Assembly: GCA_001600455.1 (NCBI GenBank)
Contig: BCKC01000003.1
Coordinates: 1,240,001 to 1,304,000 of the forward strand
From: Endocalyx cinctus
Taxonomy: Eukaryota > Ascomycota > Sordariomycetes > Amphisphaeriales > Apiosporaceae
Reading direction: 5' to 3'
DNA: 64,000 nucleotides
The notes beneath the pieces were generated by a model that saw only the letters and a program-made list of their open reading frames with translations, was not told the origin of the DNA and made no database searches. This document shows, one piece after another, positions 10,408 through 22,864 of the stretch. Numbering within the stretch: the stretch's first letter is position 1; each line of letters starts with the position of its first letter. The position numbers and the translations under genes are program-made.

Positions 10408-13400
10408 CCTTTTTTCCACAGCGTCTCCCTCGAGACTTGTTATTTATATAAGGCCGATTCGTTTTTTGTTTTGTTTTGTCAGCGATGACTTGTATCTCGG
10501 ATTAGCCTTTCCCCCTTTCTGTTTTTTCTCGTTCTATCTTCCCCTCTCTGATGAAAGTTTACTTCGATGCTTTTTGTATCACCCCCTAAGCTTTTTTCCT
10601 TGTCTTGTCCTATCGTGAAAATACGAAAAATCTCACGACGAAAGGAGGGGGGGGAGGGGAGGAGGGAGGGTTGTCTGGAGGGAAGGGAAGCTTAACAATG
10701 TACGAGTATGCATACACCTTTCTCTTCTCGCTACTATTACTTCAGCCCTTTTAAGAGAGAGAGAGAGACGGGAAGGAAAGATAAAGTTTTCGCGCACTCT
10801 CGATCTGCAGGGTATCGTACGTCTATTTTCATCCACGTAGTGATTTCTAACCCAACCATTCTCACTTTTTTTTTTTTGCACTTTGTTCGGGATCTTACGA
10901 GATCATCGTTTTCTCGATCTTGCAGCCTACATTACTTACACATATGCCGCTTCTCAAACCTAGAAGTGTCGTAATAGAAAACAGAAGAAAGAATACACGC
11001 CGCGAATATTATTATCCCCCCCCCTCTAAACCCCTTTTTTTTTACTTATTCGATCACAAGATTTTGCCTAAGAACCCAGATGCATAGTTTAGAGTGGTCA
11101 TCTACTTTTAAGGATTTTCTTACTTAAGCAGGGTCGCATACGTACATTGTATGCACATTTACTTCCAGATCAACGAATGGAAGCGTCTTACCGGTACTTC
11201 CCCATTGCCTAAAGCAGAATCGATCCTCCATATATTATGCGCCCTCTCGGTGGATACGATTTATACGTTGTGTAAACCGACGACTACTTTTTTGTTTTGT
11301 TTATTTTCGTTTTTAAGGTTTCGGCTTTCGGCGTACGGCTTTTCTACCAAATATCCCCATGGTACGCTAAAAGAAAATAAAAAAAACTTATCATCCGAGG
11401 CCAGGGACACACGACTTCATGCGGGTTTTTCTTTTGTATACGTATATACGCGTGGCTATTTATCTACTATATACCTGTATAAATAATTGCGTCGAGGAAG
11501 GGTCCGTCGACTTCAGACCCTGTCTGTTCGTAGGGGAATGTCATGACGAACGAGGGCGGAAGTGGTCGGGACTCGCGTCGAACCGGGATATCGGTAGAGG
11601 ATATGGCCGACGATCACGAAATGTCCAATGCTCATCGTTCAACACTCCTCGATAGGGTCTTATCGGTATTGAACGATATCATGAGATTCGTGGTGTTATC
11701 ATTGTGATCATCGACATTTTTGGTGCTTGGACGTAAACTGACGAGTCTGCCGAGTTCTAGGTTAGTAAGTAGACAGGCGATAGAGATAGTGGTTTATCCG
11801 AGCGTATGTTTCTTGTTCCTGGAGCTACTCGTACGTTGAATGTTTATTCTTTTCTTGATTATCTTGGTTTTTTTTATTTTTATGGTGTATTGAATTCGTA
11901 TGAACCCTTCTTTTTTTTCTTTGCCTTTCCAATTTGACTTATCTCCCAAGCTTCTAAGCCGTTGTTCCCCCCCCTAGACGGGTATATACACCTTTGCATG
12001 GCGTATACGTCATGTACACAACTCTGACTAGTAACTCTTGTCTTCAAAACACTTACTTTTCACCCTCTTTTACGGAGTTCCGGTTTCTCTTTATTAGTCA
12101 TGCCACGTACGAAGAAAGATGGACTAGATCTTGTCGGTGGCGGAAGAAAGGTTTCACTCCGATCCGATATATTCATCGCATGTCTGAAACATAAAGCATA
12201 TATGTTTATTCTGTGCTACCGTTTATCTTTAGGAGGGAGGGAGTCAATATTGATTAAACAAATGTTTGATGATTCTAGGTTACCTGGTTTGATCTTTTGT
12301 GTAAGAATGTCTGTCTATCTGTGTATGTATGAGTGTGAGTGTGAGTGTGAGTTGTGTGAGTGTATGTGTATGTGTGATTGAATTCAGTTACATCTATACG
12401 CGCCTGTTTCCCTCCCCCCATCAATACGAGTTAAATAAGAAAGGTGTGTAACTTCAATTTTAAAATATATTCCTATTCACCCCTCTTTGAGGCTCCCAGG
12501 TGACTGTGTACAATAGGAAACTTCTCGCCTAAGACATCTATATTAGGAAACATTTGCCTTGTTTTTTTTTTATTCTGAATGAAGTATACTGTTCATATAT
12601 CTCATCTTCATACCTTGTTTTTTTTTTTTTGCTCTTTCTTTGTTTCTTTCCTTTTTTTTTTTTTTTTTATTATTATTTTAAGCGAGAATATGGCGTGGTC
12701 TGAACCAATAAATTGGCGATTACTAGACTCAATTGTTCTCTTATACGCGAGATATACGCGAGAACAATCCGATGGGATGATATGTCAATAATCATATAAT
12801 TTTTTTTTTTATATTTTTTTTTTTTCGGTTTTAAATATAAGCTCAACGTCTTTGCGTACTATCCTTTTATCATGATTAATTGGTGTGCACTATCTACGTA
12901 TGATATGTTAATATTGCTTCTTAAAATGTAAGGCGTTTCGGAGTATGCATTAAATTCATTGATCACTTCTAAGCCCATCACGTGGTGTTTGGCTCCTTTT
13001 ACGGTTGAGGACCTTCCATTCTGCAAGGGAGTCAGTTAGCAAGTGACATTACTACCTATTCACAAAGCACAGCATATAATCACATCTCTCTTCTCGGGAA
13101 AATTACCGTGACAAGGAATTTTCTATTGCCTTTTGTGATAAGCCTTCACAAAATCAACTGGCGAAGATCTCGGCAACTTGCATCTCTTGGCGCACAGACA
13201 ACATATTATTCCCAATGAACAGAAGGAAAGTGAACCGAGACTACTACCCATTATATTTCCCTACCTATGATATGTGAGTACATCTGGCAGACCTTCTCTT
13301 TTATCCATACTCATATCGTACATATTAGTCATAGACGAGAGCTTCACCGTAACCTGTAACCACCAACCACTAACACAGAAAAGATATAATTAAGTAAGAC

Positions 13401-13498
13401 GCCGCCGTGTTTGATCTCTTGAATCACTTTATCTTACCAACTTCGACATCAAGGAATTCGAGGAAGAAAAAGAAAGAACAAACCATTTCACGGCGACC
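10408..13498. other. Intergenic, 3.1 kb, between divergent genes
   Basis: It separates the 7-helix protein gene (leftward) from the F-box gene (rightward), so both promoters should lie here. It contains a GA repeat (about 10757-10770), a TGAGTGTGAG repeat (about 12330-12360) and many poly-T runs (e.g. 12618-12670 and 12800-12826). A 9-bp inverted repeat lies at 12732-12740 and 12760-12768. Short open frames exist (e.g. 11543-11707, 54 codons) but have no recognisable domain. No gene is called. Confidence 0.55.
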
Positions 13499-14518
13499 AT
13501 GGAGGAAACCGTACTTACAATGGCAACTTCCACTTCTACAGCCAGCACAACTATCACCACTCCTACCCCCACTACTCCTACCACCACCGCTGCCCCCTCG
13601 TTAGGCGACCTACCGCCCCATCTCCTCGTAATGATAGCCCGCCGATGCCACACCAGCCGGGACCTCGCCCACCTGACCCTCGCCTGCCGCGGCTTCCACC
13701 TCTGCGTCGAGCCGATCCTGTACGAGCGGCAGTACCTCCTGGACGACTACCACTTCGCCTTCTGGGCCGTCTGGCACGACCGGCTCGAGACGCTGCTAAA
13801 ACTGGACGCCCACCTCGGCCGGCGGATCCGCGCCGCCGCGCGGCGGGGCCGGTTCCGCGCGCCCGAACCGCTGATGGTCGCGGCGGGACCCCCCGACGTC
13901 GGCGTCGCGGCTCAGCGGCGCAGGCGCGAGGAATTGCTGGCCGAGGCCGACGGGACGTTGACGGCGGCGGAGGCGGGGTATAAGCGGTTGATCCCGAGGT
14001 ATCGGCGCCCGGATCCGGGTCCGGATCCGAATCCGAATCAAGAGGAGCTCGATCATCCGATCGCGCGCTCCGTCCTCACTTGCAGCACCTTGACGAGGGA
14101 TGCGCAGCAGAGGCAGCACTCGGCGGGCGCGGGGTCGCGGATTCGCGATTTTCTCGAGCCGGAGCATCTTCTTCTTGCCCAGGGCGGTAGCGATGATAGC
14201 AGCGAGGAGAAGGACGACGATAGCGAGGAGAAGGTGAAAAAGAAAGAGAAAGAGGAAGACGACGAGGACGAGGAAACGGGGGAGGTAAAGGGCGAGAAAA
14301 TAAACGCTTACCTCCAATTCTTCAGCTGCCGGTGCCGGGGACGGGACTTTTGGGACGAGACCAAGTACGCGAGCGAGAACGCGTTCTCTTCCCTCTTCAC
14401 CCCGTTCGATTACGCCGTTCTGCGAGGGGAGCTCGAAGAGCCGGTGGGGCCGGCGCGTAGGCCGTTCATCCGTAAGGCCTGGGAATGTTACATGACTTTC
14501 TTTTTTAACAAAAGATAA
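13499..14518 (+). CDS. F-box protein, small
   Basis: A single-exon frame of 339 aa with a good start context (GACCATGG). Residues 8-33 are a Thr/Pro-rich linker. An F-box-like segment follows (LGDLPPHLLVMIARRCHTSR through LACRGFHLCVEPILYERQYL, about 35-75). The middle is Arg/Ala-rich, then acidic and lysine-rich (about 235-265). Near the C-terminus the stretch TPFDYAVLRGELE looks like a single ankyrin-type helix pair, so the gene may be a reduced member of the fungal F-box/ankyrin families. F-box proteins recruit substrates to SCF ubiquitin ligases through Skp1; the substrate here is unknown. The first half of the gene is strikingly GC-rich compared with the flanks. Confidence 0.75.
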   Translation: MEETVLTMATSTSTASTTITTPTPTTPTTTAAPSLGDLPPHLLVMIARRCHTSRDLAHLTLACRGFHLCVEPILYERQYLLDDYHFAFWAVWHDRLETLLKLDAHLGRRIRAAARRGRFRAPEPLMVAAGPPDVGVAAQRRRREELLAEADGTLTAAEAGYKRLIPRYRRPDPGPDPNPNQEELDHPIARSVLTCSTLTRDAQQRQHSAGAGSRIRDFLEPEHLLLAQGGSDDSSEEKDDDSEEKVKKKEKEEDDEDEETGEVKGEKINAYLQFFSCRCRGRDFWDETKYASENAFSSLFTPFDYAVLRGELEEPVGPARRPFIRKAWECYMTFFFNKR

Positions 14519-15374
14519 GTCAAGTCTCGCCGTGGATGGAAAATAATAATAATAGGCAGCGATGGTAACGGTGGTTGATCTTAAAAAGGAAAAAGATCTT
14601 TCTCAACTTTCTCTTCAGGATGGATAGAGAATAGAGTTGGAGAAAAAGGGGGTCAGGTTAAGGGAGGAAATCTCACTTGATTACATAGCACTTCTCGCAT
14701 AAAACGTAGAGTTATGTTATTACTACGTTCGGCACAAAGCATACTTACTTAGGTACTTAGGCGTTTAACCTACTACAGTACAGTATAAAAGTTGAAATGC
14801 AAGAAAGTTCCTTTTTCTCTTCTTTTTCCCTCGTCCGGTAACTTACATGTACACAGTAGACGTATATAAAATTATGGCTTAAAGCATAAAGTGGTGAAAT
14901 TATGACGCATGAACAAATCATATGCAAAATTAAAAAAAAAAAAAAAAAGTCCTGGAGCTCTCTCTCTTTTGTCGTATTACTTAATCTCCCCTTCTTCTTC
15001 TTTTTATCGTTTTTGATAAGCAGATAAGGGAAGGATCCATTTATTTTTATTTTTCTGTAACAACGACAAATCAAAACAACCTACTAATTAAATCTCTACA
15101 CGATACGACAAAACGAATCACTGAATAGCTATACCAAAAAAGTAGTTGCCTAAGTGAACAGATATAGAGCAATCAAGAGGCCGCGCAATCTCTGAAAAAA
15201 ACAACATCAAATACTTATTTATTATTTTATAATATAAAAAAAAAAGTATTATTACAACTTCAATTGAATTGAATTGAATTCTCGATTTTAAAGAAGAAAC
15301 ATCTCTTTAACCTTTTAATACTCGATAAAACCAACCCAAAGCTACAACCAAAACCAACAACAACAACCGTCAAG
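14519..15374. other. Intergenic: F-box 3' flank and TVP15 promoter
   Basis: No gene seen. It contains an ACTTAGGTACTTAGG motif (about 14750-14762), poly-A at 14930-14948 and a GAATTGAATTGAATT repeat (about 15264-15281) about 100 bases before the TVP15 start. Confidence 0.6.
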
Positions 15375-16014
15375 ATGGACTTCTCCGACTCCTTGTACGT
15401 GTTTTTATCCCCCCTATCCCTTTCTCTAACGAGATGCGCATCATCTTTAAGAAAGGAAAAAAGAAAAGGAAGATAGAAAAATATAGAAAAAAGAAGCTTA
15501 GATATGCTAACGTTTAAAAAAACCCCCGTAGTCGCATCGTCAACCTCGCCGTGGGCGTCATCATGATCTTGGGAGGAATATCCCAATTCTTCTACGGCAA
15601 CGGAAACACATTGTACGTTTTCCATCCTCTCCCATCCCGTCCTCGTTTTAAAACATAATACCAAAAACCCAAAACAAAAATCCCCCACTAACAAGAAAAA
15701 AAAAAAAAAACAGCCAATCCATCATCGTAGGCGCCTACGTCATCCTCTTCGGCCTCCTCACGGGCTTTCTCGAATTCGCCATCCCGCCCCCGGTCGCGCG
15801 CTACGCTTCCTTCATGTTCTCCTTCCTCGGCCGCGGCACCTTTTACGTCTTCGTCGGCTCCGTCATCCTCAGCAACGGCGTCTTGCGCATCATCGCCGGT
15901 TCCGTCGTCGGTCTCGTCGGCCTCGGCTACGTCGCGCTCGAGTTCGTCCCCTCGATCGAGCCGCCCGCGAACATGAGGGAGGCCGATCAGGGATGGGGCG
16001 CGGAGCAGGTTTAA
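15375..16014 (+). CDS. TVP15: COPI-associated Golgi membrane protein TVP15
   Basis: Three exons, 15375-15394, 15532-15612 and 15714-16014, encoding 133 aa. The first exon is only 20 nt (six codons plus two bases). Splicing gives MDFSDSFRIVNLAVGVIMIL, a typical start for the COPI-associated/Tvp15 family. Four hydrophobic helices are visible: NLAVGVIMILGGISQFF, IIVGAYVILFGLLTGFLEFA, FLGRGTFYVFVGSVIL and GVLRIIAGSVVGLVGLGYVA. A short polar tail follows. Length and topology match yeast Tvp15 (143 aa), a late-Golgi/Tlg2-vesicle protein with an undefined role in vesicle traffic. Intron 1 has a clear GCTAAC branch site. Intron 2 ends in a long A-run before CAG. Confidence 0.9.
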
Positions 16015-17140
16015 AGAGAAGGGAGAAAGAGGGAACAGAGAGAAACAATCCGTCTTTTTTTTTTTTTTTGGGGGGNNNNNNNNNNNNNNNNNNNNNNNNN
16101 NNNNNNNNNNNNNNNNNNNNNNNNNNNNNNNNNNNNNNNNNNNNNNNNNNNNNNNNNNNNNNNNNNNNNNNNNNNGGGGGGGTTGTAAAATACCTTACGT
16201 ACCTGTAAATCGTCAAGGGGAGAAAAATCAAAAAATGATAAGGGGAACAAATATAATGAAAAAATATATTTATCAGAAACGGAAAGGAGGGTATATTAAA
16301 AAAAAAAAAAAGAAGGAAAAATAAATGATGTAAAATCATAACGATGCTGAGAAGATTGTTGAGATAGGTTGTTGTAAGATATTATACACGGCAGATCGGT
16401 AGATCAATGGACGAGACGGGGTGGGAGAGAGTTAAAGTAGGATATGTCTATACTTCTCTCCGTAAGAGAATATAGAAGCATCCTTTTTTCTTTTTTTTCA
16501 TGTATCATGTATGTAATGTACTCTTTTGTAATCTCTCTAGACGAGACTGTAAGCTGTACAAAAATAACAGAAGTGTAGCATTATATATATATATAAAGTG
16601 TGGTATTCTTATGATTTGATGCTAGTAAGTAATGCATTCGTCCGTCTCTTTCATTATCAGATCATCCTCCTCTCCTTTAAATCTTGAGCTGAGAGTATGG
16701 TATGCTATATATACTTATGCTTGATCTTCATACTCGCCTCTCTTTTTTTCTTCCTTTTTTTTTTTTTCGAGAGAGTGAGAAGTAAAAACCCACGCTCTTG
16801 CGCCTATATGACCTCCCAATAGCTCTTTGGTTTCGTAAGTATATGATTTTTGGTGACCTGCCCATCTTTGCCTGCATTCATCATTTCATAATATGCCCTA
16901 ACCTCGACCACAATATGCGCCAGACATGCCCTGTGAGTTTTGTTTCGTAATATAAATCAAGACGATACGCTATGCCCCCTTTATTCCCCCGCGTCATAAC
17001 AAAAACAAAGTTAAAACTCTCCCTTCACCCCCTTTTAAAAATTCCATGCTTACAATTCATAATTATAACACCTATCCGAAATAGCAAATGAGAAAACACA
17101 CATGATATCATATAAATCGAGTAGTGAATTTCAATACTTT
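16015..17140. other. Intergenic between convergent TVP15 and sreA genes, with gap
   Basis: No gene seen. It holds the 100-base gap, a TATATATATATA run (about 16582-16595), poly-T at about 16752-16766, and the 3' regions of both flanking genes. Confidence 0.6.
16076..16175. other. Assembly gap (100 N) flanked by G runs
   Basis: Exactly 100 N, a conventional size for a gap of unknown length. The left flank is a T-run passing into GGGGGG and the right flank starts with GGGGGGG. A homopolymer-driven sequencing dropout is likely. Confidence 0.99.
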
Positions 17141-19086
17141 TCAATTTCCTAGGGCAGCAAGCTCCCTCTCTTTCGCAGCTAGCATTTCACGCATCTGTTC
17201 TGCTTCTTGCTGAAGTGCCGCCCGTCTATCTGCTTTGGACCGTTGGTAATACTGCTGCTCACTCTCTACCGTCGTCTCTCTGGAATGGTGCATACCCATC
17301 GGCACCATCATGCTCGACGTTATCGAGAACGGGCCGGGGCTAGGCGCCGACATTATAGTGGTGGCCGGAGAGCCACGGAGACGTACCGACTCAGGTGGTC
17401 CGTCATCTAGGATGCTACTAGCAAAACTCGGACTCGACGCCGTGTCAGCGCTCGGGTTGAGAATCGACTTTATAGATGATAGCCTTTTTGTGGAGGTGCC
17501 GTTATCCATTCCGGACGACTCGGTTTGGGGCCCACCGTCCGAGTCGGTCGTTGCCGACAGCGACCGTTTTCTCGAAGGGTAAAGAAACGAGGCGGGTGAT
17601 AGAGACGACTGACGGTCGTCCAGGGCCGAGATCGAGGTTAAGGGTGCCAATCGGTTATCGTCCGTGAGAGAGGATCGGAGATCGAGGTGCTGCTGTGTAT
17701 GACCGGTATGATACGCTAACAGGTCTGTGGAGGTTAACGGTGTCGAGCCCTGACCGGATCGGATAGGTTCGGGGAGGAGAGTTAGCCGCGAGTCAACCTT
17801 GCGTCGTAGGCCGAGGTTGACAGAGCCATCTTCGTTCATACTGCCTCGTTCCATTTCGGACGGGGCATATTGACTCTGTTGTTCTACCGAATCAATCGTC
17901 ATCGCATCCTCCGAGGCCATATCGGGCACCGCGTCTCCGTGGGTGGCTGGGATCACTCGTCTCCTCCGTTTTATCACCGACTTTTTCATCGTTACCGGTC
18001 GATGGACGCCATGAAGCTTATAATACAGTCCTAGATAGGATTAGCGATCCTTATTCTCAACATTCGTCGGTCACATATGACATACCGCAAGCGTTGCATA
18101 TTGTGTGGCCGGCTTCATCGCGTCGCCACAAGGGAGTAATGGTAGTGCCACAATTCTGACAAGCAATGACAACCGTGGTATTAGGCTCCTGTTGATTTTG
18201 GCTTTCCTGCGCATTTATATCAATCGGAGCTGGTCCATCGTATTCTTGGGCGGCGTCATGGCTGTGATTACCCAACCGATTTTGGTTCTGGGCCTGGAAC
18301 TGTGCACTTTTTGCGATCCGGTTATTATATGCTGGACAACCGCTACATCCTTCTGCGCCGCCTGTGCCGTTGCACCGTCCACCGCCCGGACACGACCCGG
18401 CCGGCATATGGTCGGCGGCAACGTAAGTAGCGCCGGGAACGTTAGCATCCGAGGAGCACGGAGGCAGTAATGTTTTCTCGGGCGTTCTCTTGGGACCAGT
18501 GGAGACCAGGGATGGGGGTCTTTTAAGGTTAGTCGGCCGCGATGAATTTCGCGCCTTCAAGTACAGTCCGCAAGCGTTACATATAGTGGCACCTTGAGGC
18601 GAACGCCTCCATAACGGCGTCCTCGTCGTACCACAATTACTTGATGATTTATTAGTAATTGACCCCTAAAACCAACGAGTTGTCTTTTTTTTTCTTTTGG
18701 AGAGGAAGTTGAGCGAGATTGTTTTTTTTTATAACTTACCTGCAAACCTGGCCACTTGGGTTAGCGGAGACGGAAGGGGATCGGCTATCTGCTGCTGGGT
18801 ATTCTTGAGGGATGATGTCAAAAGGAGACGGACTTTTTGAGGTGACTCGTTCGGAACCTGGCAGGGACGGGCTAGGTGCATCCGACGATTCGGCAAGGCT
18901 GCGTGTTGCCGGACTCCTGGATCCAACGGGAGATAGGTTTCTTTCGGAAGTTGCCTCTATTGGGAGAGAGTTTTCTCGCGATACGATAGGATGTGTGGGG
19001 AGAGCGGTTCTTTTGGAGCTAATCCGGGAATCTGATCCGAGGAGCCCACTCTGTTGCGATAGACGAGATACGTCCATGACGGCCAT
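17141..19086 (-). CDS. sreA: GATA-type iron-responsive repressor (SRE/SreA/Urbs1 family)
   Basis: Three exons on the minus strand, 19086-18740, 18639-18086 and 18030-17141, encoding 596 aa. Two GATA zinc fingers are complete: C115-X2-C118-X17-C136-X2-C139 ([20 protein letters not shown]) and C276-X2-C279-X17-C297-X2-C300 ([20 protein letters not shown]). Between them lies the diagnostic cysteine-rich region with [20 protein letters not shown] (C199, C205, C214, C217), which binds Fe/Fe-S in this family. After finger 2 comes [20 protein letters not shown] followed by a basic KRRRR run. The C-terminus forms a short coiled coil ([14 protein letters not shown]). Orthologues repress siderophore synthesis and iron uptake when iron is plentiful. 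Intron 1 splits finger 1 between C115 and C118, and the acceptor at 18640 is the one that restores CSNC. The start is the ATG giving [17 protein letters not shown], three codons on, is an alternative. Confidence 0.95.
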
Positions 19087-22000
19087 GAGAGAGAATATGG
19101 ATTTTTTTTTCTTGGTTGGTTCAAAACTCGAAACTCGACGAAGAGCACGTACGTTTGAAAGAAGACGGACGATGCGAGTCGAAACTTCTACGAGGAGGAT
19201 TAAATTGGTTAAGACGGAGTGGATCGACGGGTGTGGATACAAAAATCCGAGGGTTTATGTCCGAAGCGAGATATGACGTTTTGGGCTCGAAATGGACAAA
19301 ATAAGAGATTAAGACGAGAATAGATATTGTAAATGATATACAGTGGGCCAATTGGAAGACTAAAGCCAGGGGGTAGCACGATATAACAACGCGTTTGAAA
19401 GGTTACGATGGTGAATACTTGTGGTTAGACTTGGGTGGTCTGATGGAGGCTGAGACGAGAGGTGTCAAATCATACCACACCGCTATAGGCAAAAAATAGA
19501 AGGGGGAAGAAGGACGACGGAGAGAGTGGAAGAGAGAAATCCCAATTCCTTTTTTTTTTTTTTTTTTTTTCAAAAAAAAAGGAAAAAAATTCAAAAGGCG
19601 GCTCAAATACAGATAAATCGGAAACGGATCTGTAATAACTCGGGAGAAAATAAGTTTTTTTTTTTTTTTTAGACAGGGTCAATTTACATGGTAGGTGAAA
19701 AGGGCGGTATGTTGAGAGGTGTGTAAGTAGGTGATATGTTGGGAAAGAGGTCAGCTCCGCCACTTTTTTAGTAAGATGTACATAGACACAAGAAGGTTAT
19801 AAGCTACGAATAGCATATACCCCCTTGTGTTTTCTGTTTTTGATTCTGACAAAGTAATTTGGAGATTTGAGATTTGAGATTTGAGATATGAATATAAGAA
19901 TAAATGGATATAAGTCAAAATGTGCGAGTGTATATATTTATGGTGTATACGAGTGGACGGATGGGATGAGTGAGTAGGTAAGTGAGTTTGAATGAGTAAT
20001 AGGGTAAGTTTAAGAAAATAAGAGAAGGAAATTCCACGGGGTCTTTAGTACAAATACAGTATTAGATGTACAGTACCTTAATAGTTATAATAATAAGTAA
20101 CGAAGTCTCAATCACAGGTTTTATTAGAACTAAAGTAGGTTAGGATTCGAAGACGAGACAAGTCCAAACGTCACTAATCGGTTTATAACTTACGAGAGAG
20201 TCTAGGCGCACCTACACCTACGCATACTACAAGTTGTATTTCTCAAGGAATGTATACAGGTGCGTAGTATGTAATATACTAGGTACCTACCTAGGTAGGT
20301 AGACAGGTATGTACCTAGGTACGTATGGATATACAAGTACGTAGCGCAACCGGCTGAATCGATCTGATTATTATTTGATCTATCGTGATTGGTCGAGATA
20401 ATCACGAGGAACAAGGATCTTTCATGTTTGCGGGAAAAGAAAAATGTATGTACTCTCTGTACAGTACCAGTATAAAGTACCGGTATAGAGAGAGTACTCC
20501 GTAGATAAATCTAAAGTAATAAAAATAAAATAAAAGATAAAATCCAAAATATGAAAAAGTTACACAGTGTGTTAGGTTACTTGTTTGAGAAATAGTATGA
20601 GAAAGGTTATCCTTGTTAAATATAAAGTATTACATTATCATCTTACCATCTTTTCCTCGAGTTGATTATCTTAAGTAATAAATAATAAATTTCATCATTT
20701 AAGGAAAAGGGAGGAAAAAGAAAGAAATATATAAAACTGTCCATACGTATACACTTATTCTTTTCCTCTCTCTCCCTCTGGACCCTCTCCACAGCACAAA
20801 GTATTTTTTTTATATATAATTTTTTACACGTACAACTGGAGCCTTTGGACCCCTAAAAAAAACATCAAAGTTAACTGTTACTGACCGACCCGATCTAAAT
20901 TAATTTCATCTTGTCCAACGTCAACGGGCTCCGAGTGGTACAGACCTAACAGGGGTTTAGTCGCTAGTCGAGCTTCTGAATTAGTATACTACCTTAGGTA
21001 TGTACAATACAATGTACAGACATGTACACTACAGTGAATCGATTGGTATATTTGTAAGAAAAGTGATATAAATATGTAATAGGAGTTCATGGCTGGCTAG
21101 AACTTGACAGCCTGAATAGCTGGAATAAGGTACTTCTAGTATATACATGTTCAAGTCCACGTAATATCCATCCCTATAGTTGCTCAGGTGGTTATAATAG
21201 ACCGGTACGATATCAAAATACTGTATATGGCGTACTGTATATTATATAAACCACCGTAAGTAATATTACTGAGGTAACTTGGTAATAGCTCTATTTAATA
21301 CTTGGTAAGTACTTAACTTCATATATACTTACCTACGTACTAGATATACATATATGTCTACAATAGTAGTAGTATACGAAATAGTATAGGTGTGCTAAAA
21401 ATGATGGATGTGATTAGATTAGATCCTCCACCATGGGTGTTTGCAATGCAAGCTTTTCGGAGCGAATATTTAGACAGTACGCTACAAAGAGTACACTTAC
21501 ACACACCTAGCACACGTCCGAGTCTTACCCCGTAATAGCCAAGAGTTTTTATCTCGGCCCCATCACCCATCACCCTGTCTGCCTGTTGCCTGTAGTGCCT
21601 TGTAGTGTATATACTAGTGTACATACGTATCAACCTGCAGGTCGTTAGCCGATGGATGACCCAGAGATAAGATAATCATCTTCCTCGTCATCACCGTCAT
21701 CGGTGAGTCAACTATTGTCATATAGTACCGTATAGTATAACTTACCTAGAGGTATACTATACTATATTCTCTAACTCACTATTCATAGATAGACGGGTTG
21801 ATCTATCATCTAAGTACGTAATCGATGAACCTTTCTTTTTTTTCTCCCCCTTTTATTTATATAATAAATTTGTACATAGTACTAGGTAATATTTAAGTTA
21901 TTCCTATTATAATATAATTGGGTGTACCATAAATAGTATAAAACCAATGTCCCCCTCCTTCTTCTTCTTCTTCCTCTCTTCTCACTATCCTCCTATCGAA

Positions 22001-22864
22001 ATGAAATAAATGACAAACAGAGTATATTTGATTGGTCCGGAAACACACCCGTGTTACCTAGAAAACACCGCTCTTCCATGTCGTGCCAAGAGATACTAAA
22101 ATACCATGGCGGTATACGGTACATAAAATATATACCTACCTACGTAGTTATGTATCATTTCCTATTGTAGTATACCGGTAAAAGTAGTGTAGGTACTCCG
22201 CGCTCAGGTACTGTAGACAAAAGGTAACGTATGCCAAATTTGGTTAATTTCCATTTTAGGTCAATCAAACCTACCGGTGAATAAATTTTTACTTAGTTTG
22301 TAGAGTTACTGTAAAGAAGCGGACGGCATAGCTCACAGAAGTGGAAATGCCCTGACCTCGACCTCTCCCATTCCCACCTTTGAGCATTGACACTAGTCTA
22401 GGTCAATCTAACTTGTTTGGTCATATTCTAAGAACACTAAAAAGGACGAGGAAGAAAGCTTGGAGGGAGAACACTTCGGCACCCGAGAGAAGACTCTCAC
22501 CAAGACTGCCAGACAAATCATACCAATTATTACAACCACCCATACGGTAAGGGAAGAATACATGTAGGATAAATAAAAAATTTAATCTATTTTATTTTGT
22601 ATCATCTTTTTTGAACAAAGAAAACTAAACATTGATATCAATCTAACTGAGAAGAACAAGACGTACAGGGTATCAACCTCGACAATAATAGTAATGAAAC
22701 CGAATCTGTAGAGATAGAAAAACCCCTTCCTACCCTCCAAAAAAAAATAAATAAATAAATAACAATAACAACCTCCATTCTCTTTCGTACATGCAACTCG
22801 TCCCATCTTACAAAATTATCTCGTCTACAACTCATACACGTACTTTATTTACTCTCTCCCCCGA
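19087..22864. other. Intergenic, 3.8 kb, upstream of sreA and downstream of dynein
   Basis: No gene seen. It includes poly-T/poly-A tracts (19551-19590 and 19655-19670) and a GATTTGA/GAGATTT tandem repeat (about 19863-19888). A dense cluster of TAGGTACCTA-type palindromes lies at 20279-20322, with others near 21000, 21330 and 22135. The sreA promoter must lie at the left end. The right end is the dynein 3' flank. Confidence 0.55.
20279..20322. repeat. Cluster of TAGGTACCTA/CCTAGG palindromes
   Basis: Within 44 bases the motifs TAGGTACCTA, CCTAGG and TACCTAGGTA occur back to back. They are self-complementary and recur in many intergenic regions of this window. Confidence 0.8.

Noticed and set aside
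11543..11707. 54-codon frame starting MTNEGGSGRD
   Set aside because: Composition is protein-like, but it is short, preceded in frame by a stop, and has no splice-linked partner exon that I could support.
12100..12381. 93-codon frame starting MPRTKKDGLD
   Set aside because: Ends in repeat-derived Cys/Glu residues from a TGAGTG repeat, has no domain, and lies in a promoter region.
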